Below are positions 9,835 through 19,245 of a DNA stretch of 64,000 nt, one piece after another (positions within the stretch are counted from its first letter, which is position 1; each line of letters opens with the position of its first letter). Source of the stretch: Paguma larvata (Eukaryota > Chordata > Mammalia > Carnivora > Viverridae); NCBI GenBank assembly GCA_030068075.1, contig CM057825.1:119426322-119490321 (forward strand). Reading direction: 5' to 3'. The translations under genes were made by a program, and so were the position numbers. Below the pieces are notes generated by a model that was given only the letters and a program-made list of their open reading frames with translations, searched no databases and was not told the DNA's origin.

Positions 9835-10535
9835 GTTCGAAGAGTAGAATGCCGTATAGCAAAGAGGAGCAAGGGAACGCGCTGGTGCCACTGCGCGCAG
9901 CAGAGCGGGTGACTCTCAGAGTGGTAGCGAGTGACCGAGGCCAGACACAGGAAGCCTGCGTGTCGTATGATCCCTGGGTATGAAGTTCAAGAATAGGCAG
10001 GGGTGCCTGGGGGGCTCAGTCGGTTGAGCGTCTGACTTCGGCTCAGGTCATGATCTCGCGGTCCGTGAGTTCAAGCCCCGTGTCGGGCTCTGTGCTGACA
10101 GCTCAAAGCCTGGAGCCTGGAGCCTGCTTCGGATTCTGTGTCTCCCTTTCTGTCTCTGCTGCTCCCCATCTTGTCCTTCGTCTCTCTCTCTCTCTCTCTC
10201 TCAAAAATATATAAATGTTAAAAAGAAAAAAAAAGAATAGGCAAAACGAGTCTGTGTGATGTGAGGGCACACTACGGCTTGCCGTTGGGGAGAGGGTACC
10301 GACTGGGCAGGGCCGCCAGAGCGCCTTCTGGGGAACGAGAAATAAGCCGTCCGACCTGGGAGGTGCTCGCGTGGTGTGTGTATTTGCAAAACTTCATCAA
10401 GCTGGACGTCTCAGACTTGCCAGGTGTGTACATATAAGTAAGAACCTAGGTCCGTAGACTGTATCCACATATGTGTGTATTTCCACACAGATTACGCTGT
10501 ACACTTAAGATTTGTGATTCATGTAATCACAATTT
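9835..10535 (+). mobile_element. L1M-type 3' end, sense, split by a SINE
   Basis: The left part has TGTCGTATGATCCCTGGGTA and GTTCAAGAATAGGCA. The right part has AATAGGCAAAACGAGTCTGT, GCCTTCTGGGG, ATTTGCAAAACTTCATCAAG and GCTGTACACTTAAGATTTGTG. These follow the sense order of an old L1 3' UTR. The CAN SINE at 10000-10232 sits between them with a target duplication. Confidence 0.6.
10000..10232 (+). mobile_element. CAN SINE, sense, with target-site duplication
   Basis: A full-length element begins with a tRNA-like head (GGGGGGCTCAGTCGGTTGAG), contains a B-box-like GAGTTCAAGCCCC, and ends in a (TC)n tract and A-rich tail. The 11-bp direct repeat AAGAATAGGCA flanks it at 9989-9999 and 10233-10243. 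A small internal duplication, CTGGAGCCTGGAGCCTGCTT, is present near 10112. Confidence 0.95.
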
Positions 10536-10938
10536 TGAACAGTTAAAAATTGTTGACTTGTGAACAATTTGTCAACGTTGTCGATTTAAAGATATTTTTT
10601 GTTAATTGGCAATTAAGTCAGTTAAGGCTCTTAGGACCCCGCCCCAGGCCCACCGCCCCCTCTCTTGGAGCAGGCCCCAAGATTTGCCCCGGGAATCACG
10701 AGAATCAGGAGATTCCGAAAACTGTTCTGGGACACCCAGTGTGCTTTCCGGAAGGCAGCGGCTCTCCTGGGAGCTGGCTTCCGGGGAGGACCTGGCTGTG
10801 GGCCCCGCCACGACCCTTCTCGGGGCTCCGGGCTCCTGGATGGCTGTTTGGGGTGCGTCTGGTGATGCCAGCCTTTCCAGTAATGCTTCGATTGGTTTTC
10901 CTTGGGTACCTCTTTGGCACCAAGTAACCGTTTGCTGC

Positions 10939-11136
10939 CTTTTTTTTTTTTTAAGTTTATTTTTTTTGAGAGCGAGAACACGAGCGGAGAGGGGCGGAGA
11001 GAGCAGGACAGAGGATCCAAAGCAGGTTCCAGGCTGTCAGCACAGAGCCCGACGTGGGGCTCAAACCCATGAACTGTGAGATCATGACCTGAGCCAAACT
11101 TGGAAGCTTAACTGACCGAGCCGCCCAGGCTCCCCA
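10939..11136 (-). mobile_element. CAN SINE, antisense
   Basis: A T run is followed by AGTTTATTTTTTTTGAGAGC, GGAGAGGGGCGGAGAGAGCA, CTGTCAGCACAGAGCCCGAC and a reversed head ending CCGAGCCGCCCAGG. Confidence 0.92.
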
Positions 11137-11239
11137 AGGGTTTACTTCCTATGCTCCCCACCGAGCGCACGTGCGCTCGCTCATGGTCGCCGGAGGCTCC
11201 ACGTGACGGCGCTAGGGGGGGAGTGCCGCGGCCGTTACT

Positions 11240-11425
11240 GAGTGCTTGCCGTGTGCCCGTCGCCGCCCTCACGCTCTGTCTCCTTTAATCGTCTCCGCAG
11301 ACCCCTGAGGAAGGCCCCGTTCCTCCTGGTTTAGACAAGGAGGCTGGGGAGTGGAGAGGCTAAGTGGCTTCCCTGGGGTCGTCCAGCTGGGAGGTGGCAG
11401 GGGCAGAGTGGAGCCGAATCCCCCT
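11240..11425 (-). repeat. MIR fragment, antisense
   Basis: GTGCTTGCCGTGTGCCCG is followed by GGTTTAGACAAGGAGGCTGG, GGCTAAGTGGCTTCCCTGGG and GTCCAGCTGGGAGGTGGCAG. This is the antisense order of a MIR (size-spectrum tail, then 'gatgaggaaactgaggc', then 'cagctagtaagtggcag'). Confidence 0.65.
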
Positions 11426-12039
11426 CGAACGCAGGGCCTCTGAAACGCGGGCACGACAGGAAGACTGCAGGATCCCTTAACACGTGGAGTGGGCCGGGTC
11501 CACCGCAGGGGTCTCGGGAGGTGGGCAGGGCCGGGGCCCGAGATGCCGCCCGCCCGACAGGCTCCGGGTGACGCTGGGCCTCGGGTCCCAGCCCGGGGCT
11601 TGGAGTAGCAAGGCTCCGAACCGCTCGGCTTCACTCTTACCGCGGCTGCCTGGAGGTGCGGGTGTCGACTGCGTGTGCCCCGAGCCATTCGGGGGCAGGC
11701 GGCCGGATGGGTCGGAGCTCACAGACTGGCAGTCCGAAGGACAGACGGCGGGGTGGCAGCGCCTGCTTTGCAGGGCCGCTGGCGAGGAGACAGCCCAGGA
11801 AGGACTCGCCGCCAGGACTGGGCACTGCGGGCCCGCAGGCCGCGGACCGAGTTTTGCCCCAGTGCAGCTTCGAGGACCAGTTGATCTCGGGGCCGCACGT
11901 CAGTCGGGAGACGAGCGTTCACGCCTGTTTTGCAGGCCCTTGCACATGGGAGGCTCGCACCGTGCGGGGCCTGCCCGGGGCCTCAGGCCCTCGGCCCCCG
12001 CTGGTGGGTGATGGGAACACAGGCTGTGACGTAGGACCT

Positions 12040-12220
12040 GCCTGAAGTCCCATCTCTGTGACCAGCGGTCTCTGTGACCTCTGGAAGGTTCATCGACATC
12101 TCTGAATTATTTTACTCTTGTGCAGAGTGGGAAGAGCTGGACCTTCTCTGCAGGATCGGTGTGACCATAACCTAAAGCACTCAGCCGGGGGCCGGGCGTC
12201 CCTCGGAGGCTTAGCATAAA
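12040..12220 (+). repeat. MIR-like fragment
   Basis: 'tctctgtgacctctggaagg' is followed by CATCTCTGAATTATTTTACTC, 'gcagagtgggaag' and a tail with 'taaagcactcagcc'. This fits a diverged MIR in sense orientation. Confidence 0.4.
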
Positions 12221-12726
12221 GTAGCTTTTATGAAATCACGTTGTTGCTGGACAGGGGGGAAAACCTGTGCAGCCCTTTGCAACATTCAGGGATGACACTG
12301 TGACTCTCGAGGGCGAAGTGGAGCAGCTTTTAATAAAACGCGGTGGTTTTTACCCTCCCCCGTGGGTGGTTTGTGAGAACGCCCACGCCCCGACACATCT
12401 GCCCCGCCCCCAGCTCTATGGCGAACTTCGCCAGCGGTGAAAAAACTGTTGAAATGCTCTTTCTGTTTGGTGTAGGAGGGAGGGGTAGTCCGGGCCCTTC
12501 TCGCTCATGGCTCTTGAACCCTGTCGGGGCTGCGCGTGGTGGCTGGCTGCTTTCTTTGCTGGGGAAAAGGTAAAGCCGCTCCTCGTCGGCTCATTAAGCC
12601 CCGCTGACCCGGAGCCTCGGGGGTTCCAGCACATCCCCGGAGTCCTCTGTGCCCCGACTCTGTCTGCCGGACTTCCCTCCGCCGTAAATTAACCTGCTTT
12701 CCTTTTTTTTTTTTTTCTCCCTCTAG

Positions 12727-12875
12727 ATTATTTGCTCTCTAATAACTATGTAAATTCTATCATCGTCCATAAGTTTGACTTTTCTGACGAGGAGATTATG
12801 GCGTATTATATATCGTTCCTGAAAACACTTTCGTTAAAACTCAACAACCACACCGTCCATTTCTTTTATAACGAG
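12727..12875 (+). CDS. CLEC16A: CLEC16A exon 4 (FPL domain)
   Basis: This 149-nt exon lies after a long T-rich tract and CTAG and is followed by donor gtgagt. The first two bases complete TAT (Tyr) begun in exon 3, and the exon ends on a codon boundary. The translation [20 protein letters not shown] continues to [20 protein letters not shown] and HTVHFFYNE (about residues 115-164). It is the core of the FPL domain. The sequence is AT-richer than its introns, as expected of conserved coding sequence in this GC-rich locus. Confidence 0.97.
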
Positions 12876-13109
12876 GTGAGTCCCTGCCAGAGGGGCGCGT
12901 TTGGGGGGAGAGCCAGCGGGTGGGAGCGGCACCTGCGGTCCGGGTGGCCTCGTGCCTGTTGACAGAGCGCTTGGGCGCTCACCGTTTCCTGAATTTTCAT
13001 AGCAACACTGTTTGACCTTGACATTGAATTTAAAAGCTACCTCTCTGTTTTTAATGTAAAATTCGGTCCGTGCTGCTGAGGAACGTTGCATTCTCGGCAG
13101 GGAGAAGTG

Positions 13110-13270
13110 CCCGAAAGTGAACTTGGGGTTGAAATGCAGTCGGCCCAGCTCTGCCACTTCCCTGCTGTGCGACCCGAGAGAAGTCTCAGTTCTCTGAGCC
13201 TCGGTTTCTTCATCTGAGAAGGGGGGGGAGGTGCTGATTTTACCTTGAAGGATTTTCCAGGGACTGAACG
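13110..13270 (+). repeat. MIR fragment
   Basis: CCCAGCTCTGCCACTTCCCT, GCTGTGCGACCCGAGAGAAG, CTGAGCCTCGGTTTCTTCAT and CTGAGAAGGG follow the MIR core and 'cctcagtttcctcatctg' motif in sense. Confidence 0.7.
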
Positions 13271-14189
13271 GAGCGGGACGAGGTCTTCGGGGCCTCTAGG
13301 TGTGCCTAGCTCCTCACACGCACAGCCGCGGCTCTTCTCCGCAAGCGAATGGCCCTGGTGCTCCTGGGGAGAATCGCCAGCCGTTTCAGCAAACAAATAG
13401 CTGCGTTTCCACAGCAAAAAGGAGCTTGAGAGGGTCCCTTCATCTCATACCGGAAGGTGCGGATGCGGGCCGTCCCGGGGCGGATCCGTCTCGTGGCGCG
13501 GCCACTTCGCTGAGGACCCGGGCTCTCTCCTCTTCCCGCTCTGCCCACCGCACAGTTGGCATCCGTCCTCGGGCTCGACCCCTCATGGTCTCAGGATGGC
13601 TGCAGCGGCTCCAAACATCACACACTCCCGTGCCGCGGCAGAAAAGCCTGAAGAGATCACTTTCCTTCTTGCATTCCTTTCTCACTTCCAAACGCTTCTT
13701 TCCTGGAAGCATCCCCGCCCCCCCTCCCCCAGCAGACTTCCTCTTGTGTCTTCCTGGCCACCATCCTGTCCCATTTCTCTCGCGGTGCGTCTTCGGGAGC
13801 AGCCTGGCAGGCAGCTGTGGTTCGGTCTTTCACGAGGCTGGTCATGTGAAGGCTGGATGGGGTTGGGAGATCTGCTCGCGTGGCTGACCGTCGATGCTGG
13901 CCGCGGGCGGGAGGCCTCGGCTGCATGGGCTTCTCCAGCCGCTGCTTGGGTGACCTCGTGGCACGGCAGCTGGTTTTCCCCAGAACGAACACCCAGGCGG
14001 TGAAGATGAGCTGTAATGCCTCTTATGACCCAGCCTTGGGGGCCAGACTCCTTTTCTCCACCGTGTCATTGCGGTCACCAGGCCAGGCCCGGGGCCGTGT
14101 GGGAGAGGACGTCAGTGTGTGGACACAGGCGGTGAGGACCGTTGAACCGTCCTGGAGGCGGGCGGCCACACAGGCCAGGTGCTGTTTGC

Positions 14190-14247
14190 ATGGCAGGTGT
14201 CGTCTGGTTTTTTAATTTATTTTGAGAGAGAGAGCGAGCACGGGAGG

Positions 14248-14287
<40 letters not shown>

Positions 14288-14432
14288 TCCCAAGCAGGCT
14301 CTGCGCTGTAAGCACAGAGCCTGACGTGGGGCTTGAACCCACGAAACACAAGATGATAACCTGAGCCATAACCAAAAGTCGGACGCTTAACCGACTGAGC
14401 CACCCAGGCACCCGAATGGCAGCTGTCTTCTG
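14190..14432 (-). mobile_element. CAN SINE, antisense, with 17-bp target duplication
   Basis: The element (14207-14414) is flanked by ATGGCAGGTGTCGTCTG (14190-14206) and ATGGCAGCTGTCTTCTG (14416-14432), a 17-bp duplication with two mismatches. The (AG)n part at 14251-14282 is a clean microsatellite. The element is close to its consensus. Confidence 0.95.
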
Positions 14433-15197
14433 ATTGTCACTTGCACTGTCCGGACTCTATGTGTGGTCAGACTGTACTCTCAAACAAACCTCTGAGTCTG
14501 CGGAAAAATCCGTTCGGCTGTCCCCACACGACACAGCAACAGCCAGAACCCTGATTTTCCTCGTCTGGATTCGTAGTGGGAAGGATTGGCCTCAAAGGGA
14601 AGAAATACTAGCTGTCAACCACAAAACGTGTGACAGTTTGAGAAATTAACGCGGCATGGCCCTGTATCTGGCAGATAGTAGGTGCTCATTGAACGTGTCC
14701 AGAGGCACATAGATGAGATTTGCTTTGTCACGGTGGCTCTCCCAGGTGGATGAAAATCCACCCGTGAACTTCACACCAGAGAGAGATGCCTCCACTCGGG
14801 CGCACCTGGGCTTCTGTACACTTATGAGGATTCTCGGACCCCAGCGATGCTTCCCGAAGAGCATCCTTCTGGTCACCAGAGGAGCTGCTGGGGCCTTAGT
14901 TCTGACGTGGCTCCGTTTCCCCTGTTACGTGGGCCAGGGCTGTAGCTGCCACTTGCGGCGCGTGTGCTTCCAGTGGCATTGTCCTCTTTCAACGGTTGTC
15001 GGCGTGGCTGTGGGCTGGCTCTTCCCCACGCTTGGGCCCGCCGGTGCCCTCGGAGCGGCTCCGGGGCCGAGGGGGGAACCGGCCAGAAGAGGGGAGCAGA
15101 GCCCGTCCTGCTTTCCTTAAGGCTCCAGCCTTCCGCGGGAGGGTCAGCTTCAATCCCCTCCCACGATCCCTTTCTCGTGCCACCAGACCCCCGGGAC

Positions 15198-15216
15198 CCT
15201 CCTCCTCCTCCTCCTC
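15198..15216. repeat. (CTC)n triplet run
   Basis: Six CTC/CCT units in a row. Confidence 0.9.
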
Positions 15217-15414
15217 GTGTCAGTACTCCTGGTGTCTCCAGATAGGGAAACGTAACAGCCTGAAGAGAGTCTGGCTGCTCGGAAACCTTCACACTTGCCT
15301 TTCATTCGTGGAAGTGGCATCGACTGGTAGCAGCCAGCGTGCTGGCCGAGCGCGCGCTAAGCCGGAGGTCCCGAGGCCGGCGCTGCTGCCGCCGCTGTCG
15401 TCGTGTGGACGTCC

Positions 15415-15510
15415 GGCGGCCGTGAAGTGGGAATTATTATCCCCATTTTCGAGATGAAGAAGCAGAGGCTTAGGAATATCCCCGCACCCAGCTGAGGAGT
15501 GGTAGAACAG
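15415..15510 (-). repeat. MIR fragment, antisense
   Basis: GGAATTATTATCCCCATTTT, CGAGATGAAGAAGCAGAGGC and a 'cccagctgagg...' tail are the antisense MIR core. Confidence 0.75.
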
Positions 15511-15751
15511 ACCACAGGCCCCAGTCTGGCCCTGTAGGGACCCCCCTCCCCCTTTTTTTTTATTTCTTCTGGGACGGTCTCGCCTCTCTGCCCCTTCCCA
15601 CGTTCGCCCTGGGAATGAACCCTTGGCTTCAGGTTCATGGGGCAATAGTTTCTTAGTCCGTTACTGGAGTCCGGTAGGATTCAGAAGGCTGGGTGGGGGC
15701 AGGCCTGCCCCACGAGTTTCTAACTCATTTTTGGTACTTCTTTCGTTTTAG

Positions 15752-15857
15752 CACACTAATGACTTTGCCCTGTACACAGAAGCCATCAAATTTTTCAACC
15801 ACCCCGAAAGCATGGTTAGAATTGCTGTGAGGACTATAACTCTGAACGTCTACAAAG
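15752..15857 (+). CDS. CLEC16A: CLEC16A exon 5 (end of FPL domain)
   Basis: This 106-nt exon lies between TTTCGTTTTAG and donor gtaggc. It starts on a codon boundary and ends with one base, G, of a Val codon. The translation HTNDFALYTEAIKFFNHPES then MVRIAVRTITLNVYK corresponds to about residues 165-199. That terminal G can join either the microexon at 17404 or exon 7 directly, both giving Val next. Confidence 0.97.
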
Positions 15858-16179
15858 GTAGGCCGCCTCAGGAGCTCCCGCCTTGCCTGATTTCTGTGCC
15901 TGCTCTCAGGAGTCTGCCTGTAAGGTTCCCTGGTGGGCGCGGGGAGCTCTGGTATTACGGCTGGGGTTGCATGTCTCACGCAAGGCTCGAAATCTTTGAA
16001 CGTGTAACCGACCCCTCGGTGCGTTTGTGCCGCTGCCTCCGTCACAGTTCTGCATGTCGAAGGCGCAGAGAAGATGCACGGTACTAGTGATGGTCTCAGA
16101 AGGGCACGGGCAGCACTCTGAGCCGCCGTGTGGTGAGAGATAAGGCAAAAGTGTCCTTTAAATGTTATGTTTAATTTTT

Positions 16180-16388
16180 TTTTTTAAGGTTTATTTATTT
16201 TTGAGAGACAGAGAGACAGAGCCTGAGCGGGGGAGGGGCAGAGAGAGAGGGAGACACAGAATCCGAAGCAGGCTCCAGGCTCTGAGCTGTCAGCACAGAG
16301 CCTGACGCAGGGCTCGAACTCACAGACCGTGAGATCATGACCTGAGCCGAAGTCGGCCACCTAACCGACTGAGCCACCCAGGTGCCCC
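16180..16388 (-). mobile_element. CAN SINE, antisense, with target duplication
   Basis: Near-consensus copy. Flanks TATGTTTAATTTTT (16166-16179) and TATATTTAATTTTT (16389-16402) form a 14-bp duplication with one mismatch. The reversed head ends CCGACTGAGCCACCCAGG. Confidence 0.95.
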
Positions 16389-16914
16389 TATATTTAATTT
16401 TTGTGTTTCTGGGGCTGTAAGATAGATTTCCATACAGACCTGGGGTAACGTTCTCTTTAAATCACATTTAAATGAAGCGTTTCATGTCACGGACGGCAGG
16501 GGGCAATATTGTATTCTCTGCCGACTGGCAAAGCCCAACAAATTCTCCTTCTTTCAAGATGTGCTTAATGACCAAAACGTTGCCTCCAGAGAAGGCCTTT
16601 CCGCGGGTTCCTGCCTGCATTGGCTTGAAGGCTGGCCGGACGCGCGTTTCCGGGCCTGGCACTGCCGTAGGAGGGCACGGCTTCTCTACCCGACCCTGGG
16701 GTTACTTCCCCGGTAGTCGCAGCACCGGAGCTGGGGCTCCCGCGTCCTCCAGGAATAAAGGGCTTTGACCTTCAGGAGTATGAGTCGATGTTATGACTTG
16801 AGATGAGCCCTCATTGGGGGCGGGGGTGGGGGAAGGGTCCCCAGGGGCTGGCTCCAGCCTAGTCCTGGGATTGCAGTAAATTGGAGAGTGTGTTGAAGAG
16901 CCCAGTGGGGCCTG

Positions 16915-17050
16915 GCCAGGGTCGCAAACTGAGGGCCTGAGAGCCGGATCCGGCTCAGACATATTTTGACTGGCGTAGGTATTCCTTGAAAAGGTGTATG
17001 GTTGCCAACATTTAAACATGGGGAGATCCTGGGTAACTCTCTGGATTTCT
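16915..17050 (+). mobile_element. hAT/MER-type fragment (tentative)
   Basis: CAGGGTCGCAAACTGAGGGC, 'gagagccggatccggctc' and CAGACATATTTTGACTGGCG resemble the 'gcaaactgcggcccgcgggccaaatccggccc' class of non-autonomous DNA transposons. I cannot name the family. Confidence 0.35.
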
Positions 17051-17403
17051 GACTCGCCAGTAGAGCTTTGGCCGTTCTGGGCCCCCAGTCCCGTAGAGCA
17101 GCGGTGAGCTGGTGCTGAGAACCCGGTGCTCCCCGGTTCACACGCTGGGCCCCCCGGCCGCACTCACTGAGTCACCGGGCCCTCCAGCAGGCTTCTGAGT
17201 TTGCGCCTTGGTCCAAGCCCCGGTTCTGCCGCCCCCTGCTCTCTCTCCTCTCTTGCTCTCTTCCAGCCTGTATCTTTAGACACCTCCTGCCCTAGCTCTC
17301 TGTTCTCTGAGCAACTGTCTCACCATCCCGGTTCTGAACCCTGTTAACTGTTGTCTGTTTTTTGCCTTTCCTTCAATGACGATTCCCGTGTTCCTTATTC
17401 CAG

Positions 17404-17409
17404 TGTCAT
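17404..17409 (+). CDS. CLEC16A: CLEC16A 6-nt microexon (exon 6)
   Basis: The six bases TGTCAT lie between TTCCTTATTCCAG and a perfect donor gtaagt. Joined to exon 5 (ending G) and exon 7 (starting TGGATAAC) they read G|TG TCA T|TG GAT AAC, that is Val-Ser-Leu-Asp-Asn. This agrees with the VSLDNQ I recall in the annotated human protein. Skipping gives G|TG GAT AAC, Val-Asp-Asn, also in frame, so inclusion adds exactly Ser-Leu at about residues 201-202. A TGC at 17363-17365, 37 nt before the acceptor AG, and CT-rich tracts upstream are the kind of context known for SRRM4-activated, PTBP1-repressed microexons. That regulation is inference. Confidence 0.88.
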
Positions 17410-17804
17410 GTAAGTCATTAACTTCTGGTTTTCTGCTTTCTTAACTTACCCTTACATGTAAATACACGAAACTTGCCTGAGAGTGGCACAGTTTCCATTG
17501 TAGACAAACTAAATGCATTGCTGAGAAAGTTGGCTTTGTAATTGCACTCTCGAGGTTTAGCCCAATTAATTAATTGTATTAATTATAAAAATAGCCTAAG
17601 ACCTGCCTTGATGTGTATGGTTTCATGAATGAATAAAAGAACCATTTTCAAGTATTCCCAGGAAAGACAGAAAAGGTTCAAATTATAGCAGAGAGCTTTT
17701 TTATTGTGGTTTTCTTTCCTTTTTTTTTTTTTTTTTTTATAAACTCCCTAAGTTACTTTTGGTAGCTTGACTTCTCTTTCTTGTTCTTTTGTGAATTTTC
17801 TCAG
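17410..17804 (+). other. CLEC16A: Intron 6 (between microexon and exon 7)
   Basis: This 395-bp intron is strikingly AT-rich compared with the rest of the window and has a long T run near 17720-17738. No transposon is recognisable. Its low GC and short length may reflect conserved splicing control around the microexon, which is inference. Confidence 0.6.
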
Positions 17805-17928
17805 TGGATAACCAGGCCATGCTGCACTATATCCGAGACAAAACTGCCGTTCCCTACTTCTCCAATCTGGTCTGGTTCATCGGGAGCCACGTGATTGAAC
17901 TCGACAACTGCGTGCAGACGGATGAGGA
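17805..17928 (+). CDS. CLEC16A: CLEC16A exon 7
   Basis: This 124-nt exon lies between GAATTTTCTCAG and donor gtgagt. Two bases complete Val (or Leu when the microexon is included) and the last two, GA, begin Glu. The translation DNQAMLHYIRDKTAVPYFSN then LVWFIGSHVIELDNCVQTDE is about residues 203-242. An Asn stands where I recall Asp in the human ELDDCV motif, a mild change. Confidence 0.97.
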
Positions 17929-18149
17929 GTGAGTGACCGCCGGGGGGTGTAGATCAGGCACGCCGCGCTCGGGGGGAGATTTCCGGGTTCACCGAGGAAC
18001 AGTAGGCCCTAGCGCCGAGTTCACCCACCCGTGTGTAGGCAGAACGTGAGCTGCCACACTCTGGAAGGTGCCTCCTACCTTTCCGCTTGTTACAACAGTG
18101 CATAGTGAGAAGCGACCCGCGTACCTCCGAGGGGGGCAGAGGACCAGTA

Positions 18150-18905
18150 AGCTCACACACCCGCTGATGGGGTGCCAGGCAGCCGGTAAAAAGAGTGAGA
18201 CGACCCGTCACCTGGTCAGCGAATAAACAAAACGTGCTGCTTGCAGACAACGGAGTGGGCTTAGGAGTAAAAAGGGACCCAGTGCCGGTGCGTGCCGCAC
18301 CGTGGTTGGACCTGGGAAGCCTGGCGCTCGGTGAAAGATGCCAGGTGCAGAGGCCTGCACTTCATGTGATCCCCACTTATTTTATCTTAATTAAAAAAAA
18401 TTTTTTTAATGTTTATTTTTGAGAGAATGTGCGAGTGGGCGTGGGGCTGAGAGAGAGGGAGACACAGATCTGAAGCAGGTTCCAGGCTCCGAGCTGTCAG
18501 CACAGAGGCTGATGCGGGGCTCGAACTCACGATGTGTGAGATCGTGACCTGAGCTGATGTCAGACTCTTAACCAACTGAGTCACCCAGGTGCCCCTTATC
18601 TTATTTTATTTTTAGAGAGAGCCAGAGAGCACGTGCGTGAGTGCACACATCAGGGAGGGGCAGAGAGAATCTTAAGCAGGTTCTACGCTCAGCATGGGGC
18701 CTGAGGTCATGGCCCGAGCCGAAATCAAGAGTCGGACACTTAGCCGACTGAGCCCCCTGACCCAGGCACCCCGTGTGACCCCATTTATATGAAACGCCCA
18801 GAGCGGGCCATTCTGTAGGGACCAAGGGTAGACTAGGGGCTTCGCAGGGCTGGAAGAGGGGGCCGGGACGGGGAGGTGGAGTATAGGGCTGTTTGGGGAG
18901 CAGGG
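18150..18905 (+). mobile_element. L1M-type 3' end, sense, interrupted by nested SINEs
   Basis: The left half has GCGAATAAACAAAACGTGCT, 'ctcggtgaaagatgcca' and CATGTGATCCCCACTTAT. The right half continues with CCCATTTATATGAAACGCCC, 'ggggcttcgcagggctggaag'. This is the order of an old L1 3' region ('gtgaaataagcca', 'tatgattccacttatatgaa', 'ggggctggggg'). Confidence 0.6.
18381..18773 (-). mobile_element. Two nested CAN SINEs, both antisense
   Basis: The near-complete inner copy (about 18387-18597) sits in the tail of an older, shorter and more diverged copy (head part 18604-18773). The outer copy is bounded by TGTGATCCCCACTTAT (18365-18380) and TGTGACCCCATTTAT (18774-18788), which read as one duplicated target. 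The inner copy's reversed head ends CAACTGAGTCACCCAGGTGC. The outer one ends with a disrupted 'gagccccctgacccaggcac'. Confidence 0.85.
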
Positions 18906-19059
18906 GCTAAAACTGCCCTAGAGCGGATTGGGAGGACGGGCACACAGCGGCGCGAACGCCACGCCAGTCAGGGCGCAGGAAATCTGCTCAGAAATAACAG
19001 CAGCAAACAGATCACGGGCGTGATCAGGGCCCCGGAGCGATGAATGCAAGCTCCAGAGT

Positions 19060-19245
19060 GGGGCGTTTCCACGTTGGCGACACCGGCGACCTCGGAGCTG
19101 GGTGACCCCGTGCCATCGGGGCATGTTTAGGGGCATCCCTGGCCTCTGCCCACCAGGTGCCGGGAACGCCCCTTTTCCAGTCCTTTCAGGCAGAAATGTC
19201 TCCGGACGTTGCCGCCGTGAATGGGGAACCACTGCCCCGGAGTGA
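19060..19245 (-). mobile_element. MER20-like element, antisense
   Basis: GGGGCATGTTTAGGGGCATC, CCTGGCCTCTGCCCACCAGG, GCAGAAATGTCTCCGGACGT and GGGGAACCACTGCC are the antisense MER20 landmarks in order. Confidence 0.7.

Larger units (their letters stand above)
5627..12726 (+). other. CLEC16A: Intron 3
   Basis: From left to right this intron holds an old interspersed repeat with a (TG)17 tract (5718-6130), the ZCCHC9 processed pseudogene (6309-7585) and a MER20-like element (7845-7985). A MIR-like stretch (8460-8640), an old LINE fragment (8965-9340) and a sense L1M 3' end split by a SINE (about 9835-10535) follow. Next come another SINE (10939-11136) and MIR pieces near 11240-11425 and 12040-12220. 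Nothing recognisable was seen at 7990-8450, 9350-9740, 11430-12030 or 12230-12700. The acceptor is a long T tract followed by CTCCCTCTAG. Confidence 0.7.
12876..15751 (+). other. CLEC16A: Intron 4
   Basis: It holds MIR pieces at about 13110-13270 (+), 14645-14705 (tail) and 15415-15510 (-), a SINE with a clear target duplication (14207-14414), and a (CTC)n run at 15198-15216. No recognisable element was found at 13280-14180 or 14720-15190. Confidence 0.7.
15858..17403 (+). other. CLEC16A: Intron 5 (upstream of the microexon)
   Basis: It holds a SINE (16180-16388, with a degraded 14-bp target duplication), a possible hAT-type fragment near 16915-17050, and then a CT-rich stretch at 17235-17266 and the T-rich acceptor of the microexon. 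The CT-rich stretch ends in a strong-looking CTCTTCCAG at 17265-17266 with no conserved exon behind it. Confidence 0.7.

Noticed and set aside
10000..10090. tRNA gene
   Set aside because: The A-box and B-box-like sequences belong to the tRNA-derived head of CAN SINEs. No complete tRNA cloverleaf is present.
17265..17290. Exon beginning after CTCTTCCAG
   Set aside because: No CLEC16A residues are missing at this point, and the following sequence has no matching coding frame or clear donor. Kept only as a decoy-site remark.
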